The notes: a model not told the origin generated them from the letters alone. A DNA stretch of 64,000 nucleotides from Peribacillus sp044761985 (GCF_044761985.1 NZ_JBIWDK010000002.1:186001-250000), one strand, 5' to 3'; numbered from the stretch's first letter, positions 33,834-43,282 are shown. Made by a program: numbers and translations.

Positions 33834-36612
33834 CCCCTAACTTTTGTTGGTTCATTGCAATCAACACGTATTCCTTTTTATGGACCTGATAATCCTTTGA
33901 AAGAAGGTCGAGACAAGCCTCGATATATCTCCCAATAAAGATTAGTTTGTTAACTTGTTTCTTTATCTTTTCATTCGTTTTAACTAACCGCGTCAAAGCC
34001 TCTTTAATGAAAGAAAATACAAACTCCTCAACATCGATATTCATATCAAACCCTGCCTGAATCGATAAACGGATGATTTTTTCCTTCGTCGCTTGATACT
34101 CATCCTGCAAGCCGATTAAGTTTTCCTTCAATAAGAAACGGTAGAATCCTTTAACTTCTCCCTCCAACTCCGGATAACCAAGCAGGTTTTGCATAATAAT
34201 CTCCGTTAACGGATGCATTTTTTTCGAATATTCCAGCTGCAGATTGAAAGCTTGACTAAAGCGGTGAACATCCACATCGCTATAGAATGGAATATGTTCC
34301 TTTCCGTGAAGAATCTGCAAATGTGCCGGTGCACTCATACCGTCAGTAAAAAGAAGTGCCGCACCATTAGTTAACTTACTGATAAAATCAACTTTTTCAT
34401 CGGTCAAGCCCAGTGAATTCGATACATATTCACAATCATCCCTTGAAACAATGCGGTGAATGATTTTCGTATTAGTATTTTTTAATACGTCAGGAGCAAG
34501 CTTCGTTGGCACCTGATCAACAATAATCATCCCCTCGCCATATGCACGAATTTCCGAGAGAATATGACTTAAGCTTTCTACGGCTTTTCCTTTGATGTTC
34601 ACATCTTCCTGTCCACCCTGCTGATTAACATTGGCGAAGATTCGGTGGGCCTCTTCAAAGACAAGTAAATGCTTCAATTCTCCTGAAAAATTGCTCTCCT
34701 TCGCCTTCAAGTATTCATAAATAAAAATCGAAATCAGCCCAATAATCAGTGATTTTTCATCATCATCGGCGATTGCTTCCAGCTCCAAGACGGTTGGATA
34801 TTGAAGAAGCTCACCAATATCAATCGTCTCTACGGTGTTAAGCATGAAGCCTTTTCCACCAATCATTAAGCTTTTTATCCGTGTTAACAAGGCAGCACGA
34901 ATGTTCTGCATCTGCTCCTGAGCATAGCCCAGTTCCTTCGTATAGCTGTCAATCTCGTAATAAAGGTCTTCAATTGTCGGAAAGTATTTTTCAGAAGCAA
35001 GGCCGTCTCCCTGATAAATATTCCTTGAAGTTGATAGGCTCCAGCCTTTTTTCATATAAACATTTGTTAAGCATTGCTCCAAAATATTCGGCATCGACGC
35101 ATACATTGTAAATGAAGCATTAAAAATCACTTTCAAATTATCGATATGCTGCTGGATGTTGACGTTGGGCGGAAAATAGAAAGGATTGATTCGAAATGGC
35201 GAAACCTCTTCATTTCCGAGGGTATAGATCCGTAAGTCAGGAATAATTTTTCTCAGCCCACGGTACTCCTTCTTTGTCGGTTCAATGATTAAAAATGGTA
35301 CATCAATATTTTTAAGCAAATTAAAAATTGTATTTGTTTTACCGCTGCCGGTAATCCCTGCTACCAACAGGTGCTTCACAAGCTGGTTCAGCTGTAAATG
35401 ATACAGCGACGGTGTTTTCTTGTCGCCATCATAAATATTGCCAAGCGGAATCCCTTTGGAATAAGGAAGGTTTTGGCTAAACCTCGGCGTTAACGAAAAC
35501 TCATAACCCTTATACTCCTCTTTCGGGACATCAAACACATAGGAGAGCTCCTCCCCTGTTAAAAAGCTAAAGCCGCGTGATTCTTCATCAAAAAGATCGA
35601 GAGAGTGACCGACGGCATCCCTTTCGAACCAGACTGCCGGCTCATAAACATTCCTCAATGGAAACACTTGATAAGGCTCGACCGCTTCAGAACTATAGCT
35701 CGATTTATAGACATCACAAACCTCAGCAAGCATGCTACGGTTCTTTGTAAAAATAGAAATCGACGTTTTCCATAATCCGGAGGACAATGCCTGCACCAGC
35801 CGTTCCGTATACTTTTCTAATAATTGATCGAGCTCCAATGCCCGATGGTCCGCTTTTTCAATACTTTTCGTTACTGTCTCAGTCCGGCCCTTAGAATCAG
35901 TATAGGTACTTGTTGAACCTTCACTTCGCGAGTTGCCGGTATTGAATAAAAGCAAACCTCCGCCATTATTGCTTCCATCCGTCATCGTCTGCCCGGAATT
36001 GGTGGACGACGTATCCGAGTCAGCGACGCTTTCCTGATGTGTATTTTTCAACAGAGCAGAATTGCTGGACCTGCATTCTGCAATTTTATCTAATTGTTGA
36101 ACGATGGATACTTTTTTGATTGGCTTCACGACAACCTCCAGCATCACATCCTTGCCGCGGATATAGCGGATAAATGGCTCAATATAGGTAAAGATTTTCG
36201 TATCATTTTTTGCCGGAATTCCCGTAATCAGGGCCTGAGATTGGTAGAGGTTCTGGTCCTCCTGGTCATGGACCTCATAGAAATTAACCGCCTGAAAAAA
36301 TGAACCAAATCTCTCTGCAAGCGACTGACCATACTTCCGCTTTGCTCCGATATACACAGAAACGGATTGGTCAGCACCGCCGCTTTTTATCCGAAAAATA
36401 ATCGGAGAAAGACTATTCGTTAACGATAAAAGAAAACGGCGAATGCTATCATTCACAAACGTTTGAATTTCCTCTTTTTCATTTTCATCGGAAATTGAGA
36501 TCTTATTGATGCGGAAAAACTGATAGTCAGCCCTGTTAACGAGATTGCTGCTAAAGCGGTCTTCGTTGATACTCTTAGATATTCTTTTTATTTGAACAAT
36601 GTCTTCAATCAT
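33817..36612 (-). CDS. HerA/DUF87-type ATPase of the cassette
   Basis: A 931-residue ATPase. Residues 1-400 are an N-terminal region with a Ser/Asn/Gly-rich linker (200-245). Walker A is GITGSGKT (419-426), with the adjacent motif FLIIEPTKKEYRGL typical of HerA/VirB4-like pumps. Walker B is LLVFEEAHRIF (649-659), and a sensor/arginine-finger region follows (MIIVDQVPTKLAPDVLKNTN). A 180-residue C-terminal helical domain ends the chain. Such proteins form hexamers that move DNA or load a nuclease. The start is ATG at 36612 with a distant GAGGA site. It overlaps the nuclease-like gene downstream. It is not conjugative VirB4: no relaxase, coupling protein or pilus genes are present. Confidence 0.82.
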   Translation of the reverse strand: MIEDIVQIKRISKSINEDRFSSNLVNRADYQFFRINKISISDENEKEEIQTFVNDSIRRFLLSLTNSLSPIIFRIKSGGADQSVSVYIGAKRKYGQSLAERFGSFFQAVNFYEVHDQEDQNLYQSQALITGIPAKNDTKIFTYIEPFIRYIRGKDVMLEVVVKPIKKVSIVQQLDKIAECRSSNSALLKNTHQESVADSDTSSTNSGQTMTDGSNNGGGLLLFNTGNSRSEGSTSTYTDSKGRTETVTKSIEKADHRALELDQLLEKYTERLVQALSSGLWKTSISIFTKNRSMLAEVCDVYKSSYSSEAVEPYQVFPLRNVYEPAVWFERDAVGHSLDLFDEESRGFSFLTGEELSYVFDVPKEEYKGYEFSLTPRFSQNLPYSKGIPLGNIYDGDKKTPSLYHLQLNQLVKHLLVAGITGSGKTNTIFNLLKNIDVPFLIIEPTKKEYRGLRKIIPDLRIYTLGNEEVSPFRINPFYFPPNVNIQQHIDNLKVIFNASFTMYASMPNILEQCLTNVYMKKGWSLSTSRNIYQGDGLASEKYFPTIEDLYYEIDSYTKELGYAQEQMQNIRAALLTRIKSLMIGGKGFMLNTVETIDIGELLQYPTVLELEAIADDDEKSLIIGLISIFIYEYLKAKESNFSGELKHLLVFEEAHRIFANVNQQGGQEDVNIKGKAVESLSHILSEIRAYGEGMIIVDQVPTKLAPDVLKNTNTKIIHRIVSRDDCEYVSNSLGLTDEKVDFISKLTNGAALLFTDGMSAPAHLQILHGKEHIPFYSDVDVHRFSQAFNLQLEYSKKMHPLTEIIMQNLLGYPELEGEVKGFYRFLLKENLIGLQDEYQATKEKIIRLSIQAGFDMNIDVEEFVFSFIKEALTRLVKTNEKIKKQVNKLIFIGRYIEACLDLLSKDYQVHKKEYVLIAMNQQKLGDDYTV

Positions 36613-36636
36613 GATAGCTGAAATCCACTTCCTCTT

Positions 36637-37314
36637 TTAGACTTGTCTAACAGCGGCTTCTAATTGCTTACAGTATTGGCTGAAAAGACTCTTGATTGTT
36701 GTCTTCCTTGCTTGAATAACCGTTTCGAGTTTCGCTGGACTCATTTTTTCGAACATCTGCTTCGGCTCGGTGGAAACAGGAACAGCTTGTTGGTTTGGAA
36801 TACCATTGGAGCCCGCTCCTTTCCCAAGAAACGAACCAATCGCCGCGCCTCCAAATCCACCGATAAAAAGAACAGGAAAGCTTTTTTCAATAATTAAGCC
36901 AACCCCTAAACCGACGACCGCACCGATTGCTGTTCCGATGTTAACAATTGCTTGAGACTGTTTTTTGGGAGTAGCAGCAATATTCGTTTCTGTTGATACC
37001 GTCACGATTTCCAGGCAGTCCTGTTTCGCAACTCTAAACTCCGGAATTCTCAAATCCTGATGAATCTTGTCTAACATAAACAAGGTATGCTGTTTAGCTG
37101 CATCATCTAAACTCTTAAAATCAGGCGATTGAACAAGTTCATTCTCGATTTCTTCTTTAATCGCAAATTTATAGTTAAATAGTTTAGTAGTTTCGAGATT
37201 GAATTGTTTCACTAATGTCTGATAATCTCTAACCGCACTTCCATCTTTAAGCAACTTTTTATAATAATTGTCTAAATAATTATTGATAGACTGGGCTTTG
37301 TTCGTGAAGTTCAC
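36637..37314 (-). CDS. Glycine-zipper membrane protein of the cassette
   Basis: I take the GTG at 37314 because AAGGAGG lies about 9 bases before it; a longer frame to 37356 has no site. The 225-residue product has a helical N-terminal half. Then comes a hydrophobic, glycine-zipper stretch (IGTAIGAVVGLGVGLII, then FIGGFGGAAIGSFLGKGAG), followed by a basic C-terminal helix. Such zippers insert into or disrupt bilayers, as in some toxins and in partners of bacterial dynamins. It overlaps the preceding dynamin gene by 35 bases and precedes the HerA-like gene by 24. I know no named family for it. Confidence 0.72.
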   Translation of the reverse strand: MNFTNKAQSINNYLDNYYKKLLKDGSAVRDYQTLVKQFNLETTKLFNYKFAIKEEIENELVQSPDFKSLDDAAKQHTLFMLDKIHQDLRIPEFRVAKQDCLEIVTVSTETNIAATPKKQSQAIVNIGTAIGAVVGLGVGLIIEKSFPVLFIGGFGGAAIGSFLGKGAGSNGIPNQQAVPVSTEPKQMFEKMSPAKLETVIQARKTTIKSLFSQYCKQLEAAVRQV

Positions 37315-39412
37315 TCTCAAACGCCTCCTTTGAAAATTGTAAGGCTTTCTCTTCAAAGCGCTGGCTGATGACTTTCATATTAGAAATTTTTTGCTTCTTC
37401 TGACTGATAGACGTTAGCTTTTCATCCTCATTCTTATACATTTCCTTCTTCAATTCCTTGAGGACATTTTCTTTAACCTTTATGACATTGATAATGATAT
37501 TTGACGATTCCGTTTTTATATCCTCAACAATCTTTTGTGACATATCAAAAATTGGTTTCGCAATTTCAACTTGGCTCTCTAGCACCTTATCTTGCATCAC
37601 TGCAGTCAAATCATCGATTATTTGATCAAGCTCACGCTTAAAGCGATATAGATCAAATCTTTCTTCATACTCTTCATAGCCAAACAAACCTTTAAACCAG
37701 TTCACAAACCCTTCTTTTTTCACGTCGTATATGGAAGAATTATAGGCTCCTTGAACCTTTTCCTGACAGTCCTTAGCAATACCGACAATAATGTCAGAGA
37801 ATTCGCGTTCAATTTTATTTATTGTCGAACCAACTAAGTTATCGACATTCATATTACTGATCGTATCCATTTTTATACCAAGGTTTTTTAATTCTGCTTC
37901 CTCTAACTTCTCTGTAACGATATCCAACTGCTCCTGAATATCACTGATTAATGAGGAGATTTCTTTTTTTACAAAAATGAATGATGTGCGGACTAATTCC
38001 TTAATTTTTAACACGAGAAATTCCTCGGCATCGAGAATTACCTCTTTTACAACGTCTTCACCGCTATCGCGGGTAATTCCTTTTTTGGCTTTTGACCATT
38101 TTTTAAAAATTTCCCTATCTATATCCTTACCAACATCGACTAGGTTCCCACCTACTTCATCATAAATTTCATCGTCTAAGCCACGGCCAGAAGTGCCACC
38201 AACAATTTTCTTACTAATAATCGTCTTTACGTTAAATAAAGTTTCTTCCTTTAACAATTCGATTTCCTCTTGAAGTGCTTCAATCTTCTTGATATAAGCG
38301 GTTTTATCCTCAGTGATCATCTTTTCTACTTCTCTAATTTCAAATTTCATCTTGTTGATGGTGCCGGAAAGTACAGTTCTAATGCTCGACATAACGTCAG
38401 TTATTAAGTATTGATTTTTACTTTGGAGGTACTCACCGAGTGACTTCTCTAATTCATTAATTTTACTAAACGCGATAATATCGGTAGCATTTTCTTCCGT
38501 TATTTGGCGGCCAGCTATCGTATATTCCGGATCAAGCGGATCCGGAATTTTAATTTTTCGATCCTTCTGAACTTCAGTAATATCAATATCCTTTGTATGT
38601 AGCTGCTTGCCCTTCATTCCAAAATAAGCAGAAACCTCGTGGATATTCGGTTTCATAATAATGCCGGAAAGAACCTGCCTCAATTCGTGGCGAGCCTTCG
38701 TGATATCCTCTGGATCAAAGACATCTATTTTATTGATAACAAAGAAAATATGGCGGCCATCTTCCTCTAAGCTGGAAGTCTTAGCTGAATTCACGTATTT
38801 CCGTATTTTTTCGGTAAAATGCTCCTCGCCAACACTGTCAGGGTCAATCATAAAAATAACAGCGTTCACTTGGGGAATAATGTTATTAGTAATCGCTTCA
38901 TGCTTCTCATGTCTCGAAAACAGCCCGGGGGTGTCAATGATTTCAACATTGTCACGGCAGATATCTAACGGACAATACACAACAACTTCCTTGATTTTTT
39001 CTTCATTTGTTTCATCTCGGACCGTTGTAATCTTCTTAAGAATTTCTTTACATGTCGTATAAGTAAGCGGACTTCCGAAATCATCAGTATCAAACATTTC
39101 GACTTTATTTTTCTCAAAATAAGTAACTTCGACCTTGATTTGATCCGAGTAACTGATTTTTGTAATGACCGAAGTTTCCGCACGAATATCCATACTTAAC
39201 AGGTCTTTACCAATGATAGAATTAATAAAAGTCGATTTTCCTGCGCTGAATGGAGCAACAAGCGCTATCTTAAAATTACCTTTTTCAAGGCGGTCTATTT
39301 CTTGGTTTAGGGATGAGTTTTCCAGTATGGTGCGATCTATATTCTTCGATTTGTCTAGCTCATTAGTAAAGTTTAAAAGGAATTTTTTTGTTTCTTTAAA
39401 TCTCTCTAACAT
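37280..39412 (-). CDS. Dynamin-like GTPase (large) of the cassette
   Basis: A 710-residue dynamin-family protein. G1 is APFSAGKST (53-61), the G2 Thr lies in RAETSVITK (~78-85), G3 is DTPG (160-163) and G4 is NKID (227-230). The long C-terminal part (350-705) is coiled-coil helix, the stalk of bacterial dynamin-like proteins. FVNWFKGLFGY near 580 is a possible membrane paddle. The G domain ends in AGRQITEENATDIIAFSKIN, a signature repeated in the two neighbouring GTPases. The start is 5 bases after the preceding gene. Bacterial dynamins tubulate or fuse membranes on GTP hydrolysis; B. subtilis DynA limits phage damage. Confidence 0.87.
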   Translation of the reverse strand: MLERFKETKKFLLNFTNELDKSKNIDRTILENSSLNQEIDRLEKGNFKIALVAPFSAGKSTFINSIIGKDLLSMDIRAETSVITKISYSDQIKVEVTYFEKNKVEMFDTDDFGSPLTYTTCKEILKKITTVRDETNEEKIKEVVVYCPLDICRDNVEIIDTPGLFSRHEKHEAITNNIIPQVNAVIFMIDPDSVGEEHFTEKIRKYVNSAKTSSLEEDGRHIFFVINKIDVFDPEDITKARHELRQVLSGIIMKPNIHEVSAYFGMKGKQLHTKDIDITEVQKDRKIKIPDPLDPEYTIAGRQITEENATDIIAFSKINELEKSLGEYLQSKNQYLITDVMSSIRTVLSGTINKMKFEIREVEKMITEDKTAYIKKIEALQEEIELLKEETLFNVKTIISKKIVGGTSGRGLDDEIYDEVGGNLVDVGKDIDREIFKKWSKAKKGITRDSGEDVVKEVILDAEEFLVLKIKELVRTSFIFVKKEISSLISDIQEQLDIVTEKLEEAELKNLGIKMDTISNMNVDNLVGSTINKIEREFSDIIVGIAKDCQEKVQGAYNSSIYDVKKEGFVNWFKGLFGYEEYEERFDLYRFKRELDQIIDDLTAVMQDKVLESQVEIAKPIFDMSQKIVEDIKTESSNIIINVIKVKENVLKELKKEMYKNEDEKLTSISQKKQKISNMKVISQRFEEKALQFSKEAFESELHEQSPVYQ

Positions 39413-39417
39413 TCATT

Positions 39418-40539
39418 TCACTCCCAATGTTGTAGTAAACGGTCAAAACCCGATTGTTTTAATAATAGCTTCGGTAGAGTGGTTTTGCTTTTTCCCTTGG
39501 ATATTGGAAAATTAAACGAATCAACTAAAACAATCGCAGGATTTTCAATGATCTCAAAGATCTGCATGTCCTCTCGTTTTAATTGAAGGCATTGCTTATA
39601 ATAAAAAGCAGAAATATAATAGACCGGATCGCTTGTTATGCTCTTAATCTTCTTTTGGATATCCATTTGCAGCTCCTGCTGGCTCTTGTGATAAAACATG
39701 AATTCATCCAGTTTATTTACAACAATAACTTTTTCGATATCGACATACTTCGAACAAATGCTTTCAAGATAAAGAAGGTTGTCTTGAATCTCTAAATCTA
39801 CGACAAGAATCATTCCCTCATAGTATTGAGCCAAATCAGTTACTTCAGGAATCTTGTCAATAAAATAGAAGGATTCTCCTAAAGATTCTTGAAGCAGCAC
39901 GCTGACGATACTCTTCCCCGTCTTTTCCTGACCAAGTACGAGCCAGTTTTTCTTCGTGATATCAATCCCTGCTGCTTGGATGCCTACGGACAAACTGGCA
40001 ACCAACTGATAAAGCTGGTCAATCTTGCTCAATGACTTCAATTGCTCGAGATTTTCCTCTATAATTTGCCGGCCGGTCAGAAACTCACCGTCTGCCGCAG
40101 GAATCATAATATCTCTATTTTGTCGGATGCCCTCAAGGTTAATCTCCCCGCTCTCATATTGCCTGTGGAGTGCCGCATAATAGGAGGAAACCGTGAGTAT
40201 CGTAGGGTTCGGTATCAGATGTTTAATTGAATCCTTTAGTTCGAGAATTACTTTATAGGACTCTTGCTCGTCCAGGCGATATAGATCATCAATTGCTAGA
40301 AGTATCGTTTTACTACTTCTACGAACTCTAAGTACTTCGTCAATCGCTTGAATAAAGAACTTGTTGCCAACCTGGCTTGGAGTAAGCAGAAAAAATACCA
40401 TATCATAGTTTGGTAGAGACTGAATATCGCAATCTTCTTCTAAAACTGCCTTTTTATATTGAAGCCGTGGTCTCAGTTGCTGAAGGGACTCCAGTTGCCG
40501 CCGATTTTCTACGATCCAGATTGAGTTTGTTTGGGGCAT
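39418..40539 (-). CDS. Pseudo-GTPase/GTPase tandem protein of the cassette
   Basis: A 373-residue protein from ATG 40539 (AGAGG 8 bases before). The first 175 residues look like the second half of a dynamin G domain that has lost its P-loop. LLTPSQVG (51-58), ILLAIDDLYRLDEQ (79-92) and TGRQIIEENLEQL (155-167) align with the same points in its neighbours. A second, complete but shorter P-loop domain follows: GQEKTGKS (203-210) and NKLD (275-278), without a recognisable DxPG. The gene overlaps the preceding dynamin gene by 86 bases in another frame. It may be a regulatory subunit that pairs with the two active GTPases. Confidence 0.75.
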   Translation of the reverse strand: MPQTNSIWIVENRRQLESLQQLRPRLQYKKAVLEEDCDIQSLPNYDMVFFLLTPSQVGNKFFIQAIDEVLRVRRSSKTILLAIDDLYRLDEQESYKVILELKDSIKHLIPNPTILTVSSYYAALHRQYESGEINLEGIRQNRDIMIPAADGEFLTGRQIIEENLEQLKSLSKIDQLYQLVASLSVGIQAAGIDITKKNWLVLGQEKTGKSIVSVLLQESLGESFYFIDKIPEVTDLAQYYEGMILVVDLEIQDNLLYLESICSKYVDIEKVIVVNKLDEFMFYHKSQQELQMDIQKKIKSITSDPVYYISAFYYKQCLQLKREDMQIFEIIENPAIVLVDSFNFPISKGKSKTTLPKLLLKQSGFDRLLQHWE

Positions 40540-42016
40540 AATGTTCACCTCTTTCCCTTATGAATTGTTCAAGCCTTTCAATTTGACTAAATGTCACAAG
40601 TGATTCGGCATGGTGTTTTTCAATTCCGCGCCCCATAATAATCTCATCATCCTCAATGATAAAAAGACCTCGATTCCTGCGGATCTCATGAAGATCCATC
40701 TTTTCATTCCCCAGCAGCTTTCCATAAAGAGCAAAATAGCCGGATATAAAAAATAAATCTTCGTCGACATAATTAGAATCCAAATCCTTCAAAACGATTT
40801 TCATCTCCTTCATAATAACCCCATAGTCATCACTGTATAGATCGAGTTTAGACAGAACAAAACCGTATTTTTTATCAGTTTCTTTCATTTGTTCTAGAAA
40901 TTCTTTAATTTGACTAGAAAAATTAACCTCGCCAATATGCGTAGGACTAAATATGAAAAGAATCAAATCGCTCATTCGGAACGCTTCCAATGCAATTTGG
41001 TTATGATCCGAATGCCGAGAATTTAACCCAGGCGCATCAATAATCGTGATCCCTGGCAGATGCGGCAGATGATGATGGATTTGCACCTCCGAAGGTGTTT
41101 CCTTACTTCTTACACCAGTAAGATCCTGCAGTTTCCTTCTTAATTCGGGCAGGTCCTCGTACGGCTCCATAACGATCCGGGTATTGTCGTACTTCACAAA
41201 AAGCCGGTTTGAATCGGCACTGACGACCTTAGTAATAATAGCCGTCTCAGCGCGGATATCCATATTTAGCATTTTTTCGCCGAGAAGTCCGTTAATCAAC
41301 GTCGATTTTCCAAAGGAAAACGGACTTATAAAGGTAACATTGAAATTCCCATCGTAGAGCTGATAATGCGCTTGCACCACTTGGTCAATATTATTGTAAG
41401 ACCGCCGATAAATCTCAAGCAGCCGTTGAATCGATGGTATGCGTTGGTCCAGCTCTTCCCTGACAGAGAAGACATTTGTTGAACCATCGACCACCTTTAG
41501 GTCGACCGTTGTTTTCCCTTTTTGAAAAAGCTGTTTAAAATATAAAGGCAGCCTTACACGAATGATTTGATTTAATTTGGGATACATTCGTCCCGGGAGA
41601 TGGCAAGTGTTGATGATTTCGTTAGTTAATGTACTCGCGAACACAGTAGCAAACTGATATTCCAAATCCATCGGCAGTTTTCTGGTTGTTTCCGCTTGCT
41701 GACCGACGATGCTCACGGAAGCTGTTGGGTAGACTTCCTTTAACGCCTTCTCAAAACGCTTGAATACGGGATGCAAGTGAATCGTACTTACATCCTCTTT
41801 CAGTGAATGTTTTAGTTCATTAAAGAAAGCCTCGATTTTTGCCTGGTCTTTCTCTATAAAAAAATTAAAGATATATTCCGGAAATAAATTGATCGCTTTT
41901 TCTATCTTATCTCCAATTATCGTTTTGTGGTTGTGGTGATAAAAATAAGGAGATATCGATTCAAAGATTTCCTGTCTTGCTAGCGTAATCTCATGTTTAG
42001 AAATAGTTATTTTCAT
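40454..42016 (-). CDS. Dynamin-like GTPase (short) of the cassette
   Basis: A 520-residue protein with a 220-residue helical N-terminal region before the G domain. G1 is SPFSFGKST (231-239), the G2 Thr lies in RAETAIITK, G3 is DAPG (327-330), and G4 is SKLD (389-392) in place of NKxD. The G domain closes with GRGIEKHHAESLVTFSQIER. A normal C-terminal stalk is missing; the helices lie before the G domain instead. The last 29 codons overlap the next gene. Paired short and long dynamins are known to work as hetero-complexes (LeoA-LeoBC, DynA-type tandems), so it likely acts with the 710-residue partner. Confidence 0.82.
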   Translation of the reverse strand: MKITISKHEITLARQEIFESISPYFYHHNHKTIIGDKIEKAINLFPEYIFNFFIEKDQAKIEAFFNELKHSLKEDVSTIHLHPVFKRFEKALKEVYPTASVSIVGQQAETTRKLPMDLEYQFATVFASTLTNEIINTCHLPGRMYPKLNQIIRVRLPLYFKQLFQKGKTTVDLKVVDGSTNVFSVREELDQRIPSIQRLLEIYRRSYNNIDQVVQAHYQLYDGNFNVTFISPFSFGKSTLINGLLGEKMLNMDIRAETAIITKVVSADSNRLFVKYDNTRIVMEPYEDLPELRRKLQDLTGVRSKETPSEVQIHHHLPHLPGITIIDAPGLNSRHSDHNQIALEAFRMSDLILFIFSPTHIGEVNFSSQIKEFLEQMKETDKKYGFVLSKLDLYSDDYGVIMKEMKIVLKDLDSNYVDEDLFFISGYFALYGKLLGNEKMDLHEIRRNRGLFIIEDDEIIMGRGIEKHHAESLVTFSQIERLEQFIRERGEHYAPNKLNLDRRKSAATGVPSATETTASI

Positions 42017-42028
42017 TTGCCTGGCTCC

Positions 42029-42661
42029 CTACAAGAAATAGCCTAATAAAATAGCAATAAACGTAGTTATATACCATTTCTTCTGGAACTTCTTAAGGCT
42101 TTGATTCTCCTCATTCAGCTTTTTTACTTGACCTTTATTGAGACTAATAATCGTTTTCTTCAAATCGCTAAGGTTCCTTAACAGCTTTTCTTGGTTGGTA
42201 AAACCCACTTCTATCTCAGTAAATAGATTTTTCTGGATTTCTAAGATGAGTTCCTTTTGCTCACGGGCCTGTTTAGCTAATGCATTTTGCAAAGCTTGAA
42301 ATTGCTGATCCTGACGTTGCTGTTGTTTTTCAAGATCCTTTTGAATCACATCATAGGAGAACTTCGTCGTTTCCCTCAACTCTTCATTATCCTTGCTGAT
42401 TCTCTGTAACGATTTATTCGTGAGTTCACTGATTTCCTTGTTTAGGTCGTTCTCCAGATTTTGTAATTGTTTCGTAAGTTCTGTTTTTGCTTGGTTGATG
42501 TTTTTCTCTGTCTCTTTATCCAACAAGTCAATTCTAACAAGAACCTCCTGCGAAACCTTTTTGGTTTCCTTTGCTGTATCTTGAGCATCAAGCATATTGG
42601 AATTTAAGAGAATATTTGTTTCATGAATCCTACTTAAGACATCCTCTGTTGCTGTTACCAT
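42029..42661 (-). CDS. Tail-anchored coiled-coil protein, first gene of the cassette
   Basis: A 210-residue protein that is almost all amphipathic helix (NQAKTELTKQLQNLENDLNK, QQQRQDQQFQALQNALAKQA). It ends in one membrane segment at the extreme C-terminus (WYITTFIAILLGYFL), so it should be tail-anchored with a long cytosolic coiled coil. It resembles a membrane tether or SNARE-like rod. The gene precedes the first dynamin gene by 12 bases. An AAGGGG site lies before the start. No good sigma-A promoter is obvious in the AT-rich 300 bases upstream. Confidence 0.75.
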   Translation of the reverse strand: MVTATEDVLSRIHETNILLNSNMLDAQDTAKETKKVSQEVLVRIDLLDKETEKNINQAKTELTKQLQNLENDLNKEISELTNKSLQRISKDNEELRETTKFSYDVIQKDLEKQQQRQDQQFQALQNALAKQAREQKELILEIQKNLFTEIEVGFTNQEKLLRNLSDLKKTIISLNKGQVKKLNEENQSLKKFQKKWYITTFIAILLGYFL

Positions 42662-43282
42662 CTTTAAAACCCCTTTTACATAAAAAAATCAATTAAAATT
42701 AATGGAACGACTAAAGTTATCGAAAACTGCCGCATTTTCTTGAGTATCTGAATCTTTTGTATCAGCTGAAACCCTGAAATTCCGAGCTTTAAAAGACAGA
42801 AAAACTTGTTATAACATGGGAGTCCAAATATATTAATTTTAATAGATTGAGTTTATTTCTCGTTATTACAAAAGGAAATATTTTTTACGTATTTCTAGTG
42901 TTACTATCGGCAAAAACCATTTTTAGATTAGCGAATAACCTAAAAAAACAACCACAACTTTTAGCTGTTCTTAGTGAACTGACTTTATGAATGACAAAAA
43001 GACCACCATTTTCGGTCCGTGGCATATCCCTGTTCCGAAAGAAGAAGAAATCACTAGAGAACGATTGAGGTTGCTACGGGTTCCTAACAAAGGTTTAATT
43101 CTGTTCAATCTTGAATATTATTCTTTACGTGTAAGGACCGACCTCGTACTTCTAAGTGTGAAAGCTTCGTGCTAATATAGCGAACCCCTATGGTCACTCC
43201 CTTCTACAATATAAAAAGTATTTAGGGTAAAAGTTTGCTGACGGTACCTAGTCTTATTATTTATTTTATTGTTGAAAAAGAA
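42662..43282. other. AT-rich spacer upstream of the cassette
   Basis: About 620 bases without a supported gene. It should contain the cassette promoter on the minus strand. TTATAA-like -10 candidates occur near 42810, but with poor -35 matches. Confidence 0.35.

Noticed and set aside
33817..36612. Conjugation ATPase (VirB4/TraC)
   Set aside because: The P-loop region is HerA/VirB4-like, but no relaxase, coupling protein or pilus genes are in the window.
42987..43175. 62-codon plus-strand frame
   Set aside because: It has no ribosome site, no family resemblance and an odd composition; it lies in degraded DNA.
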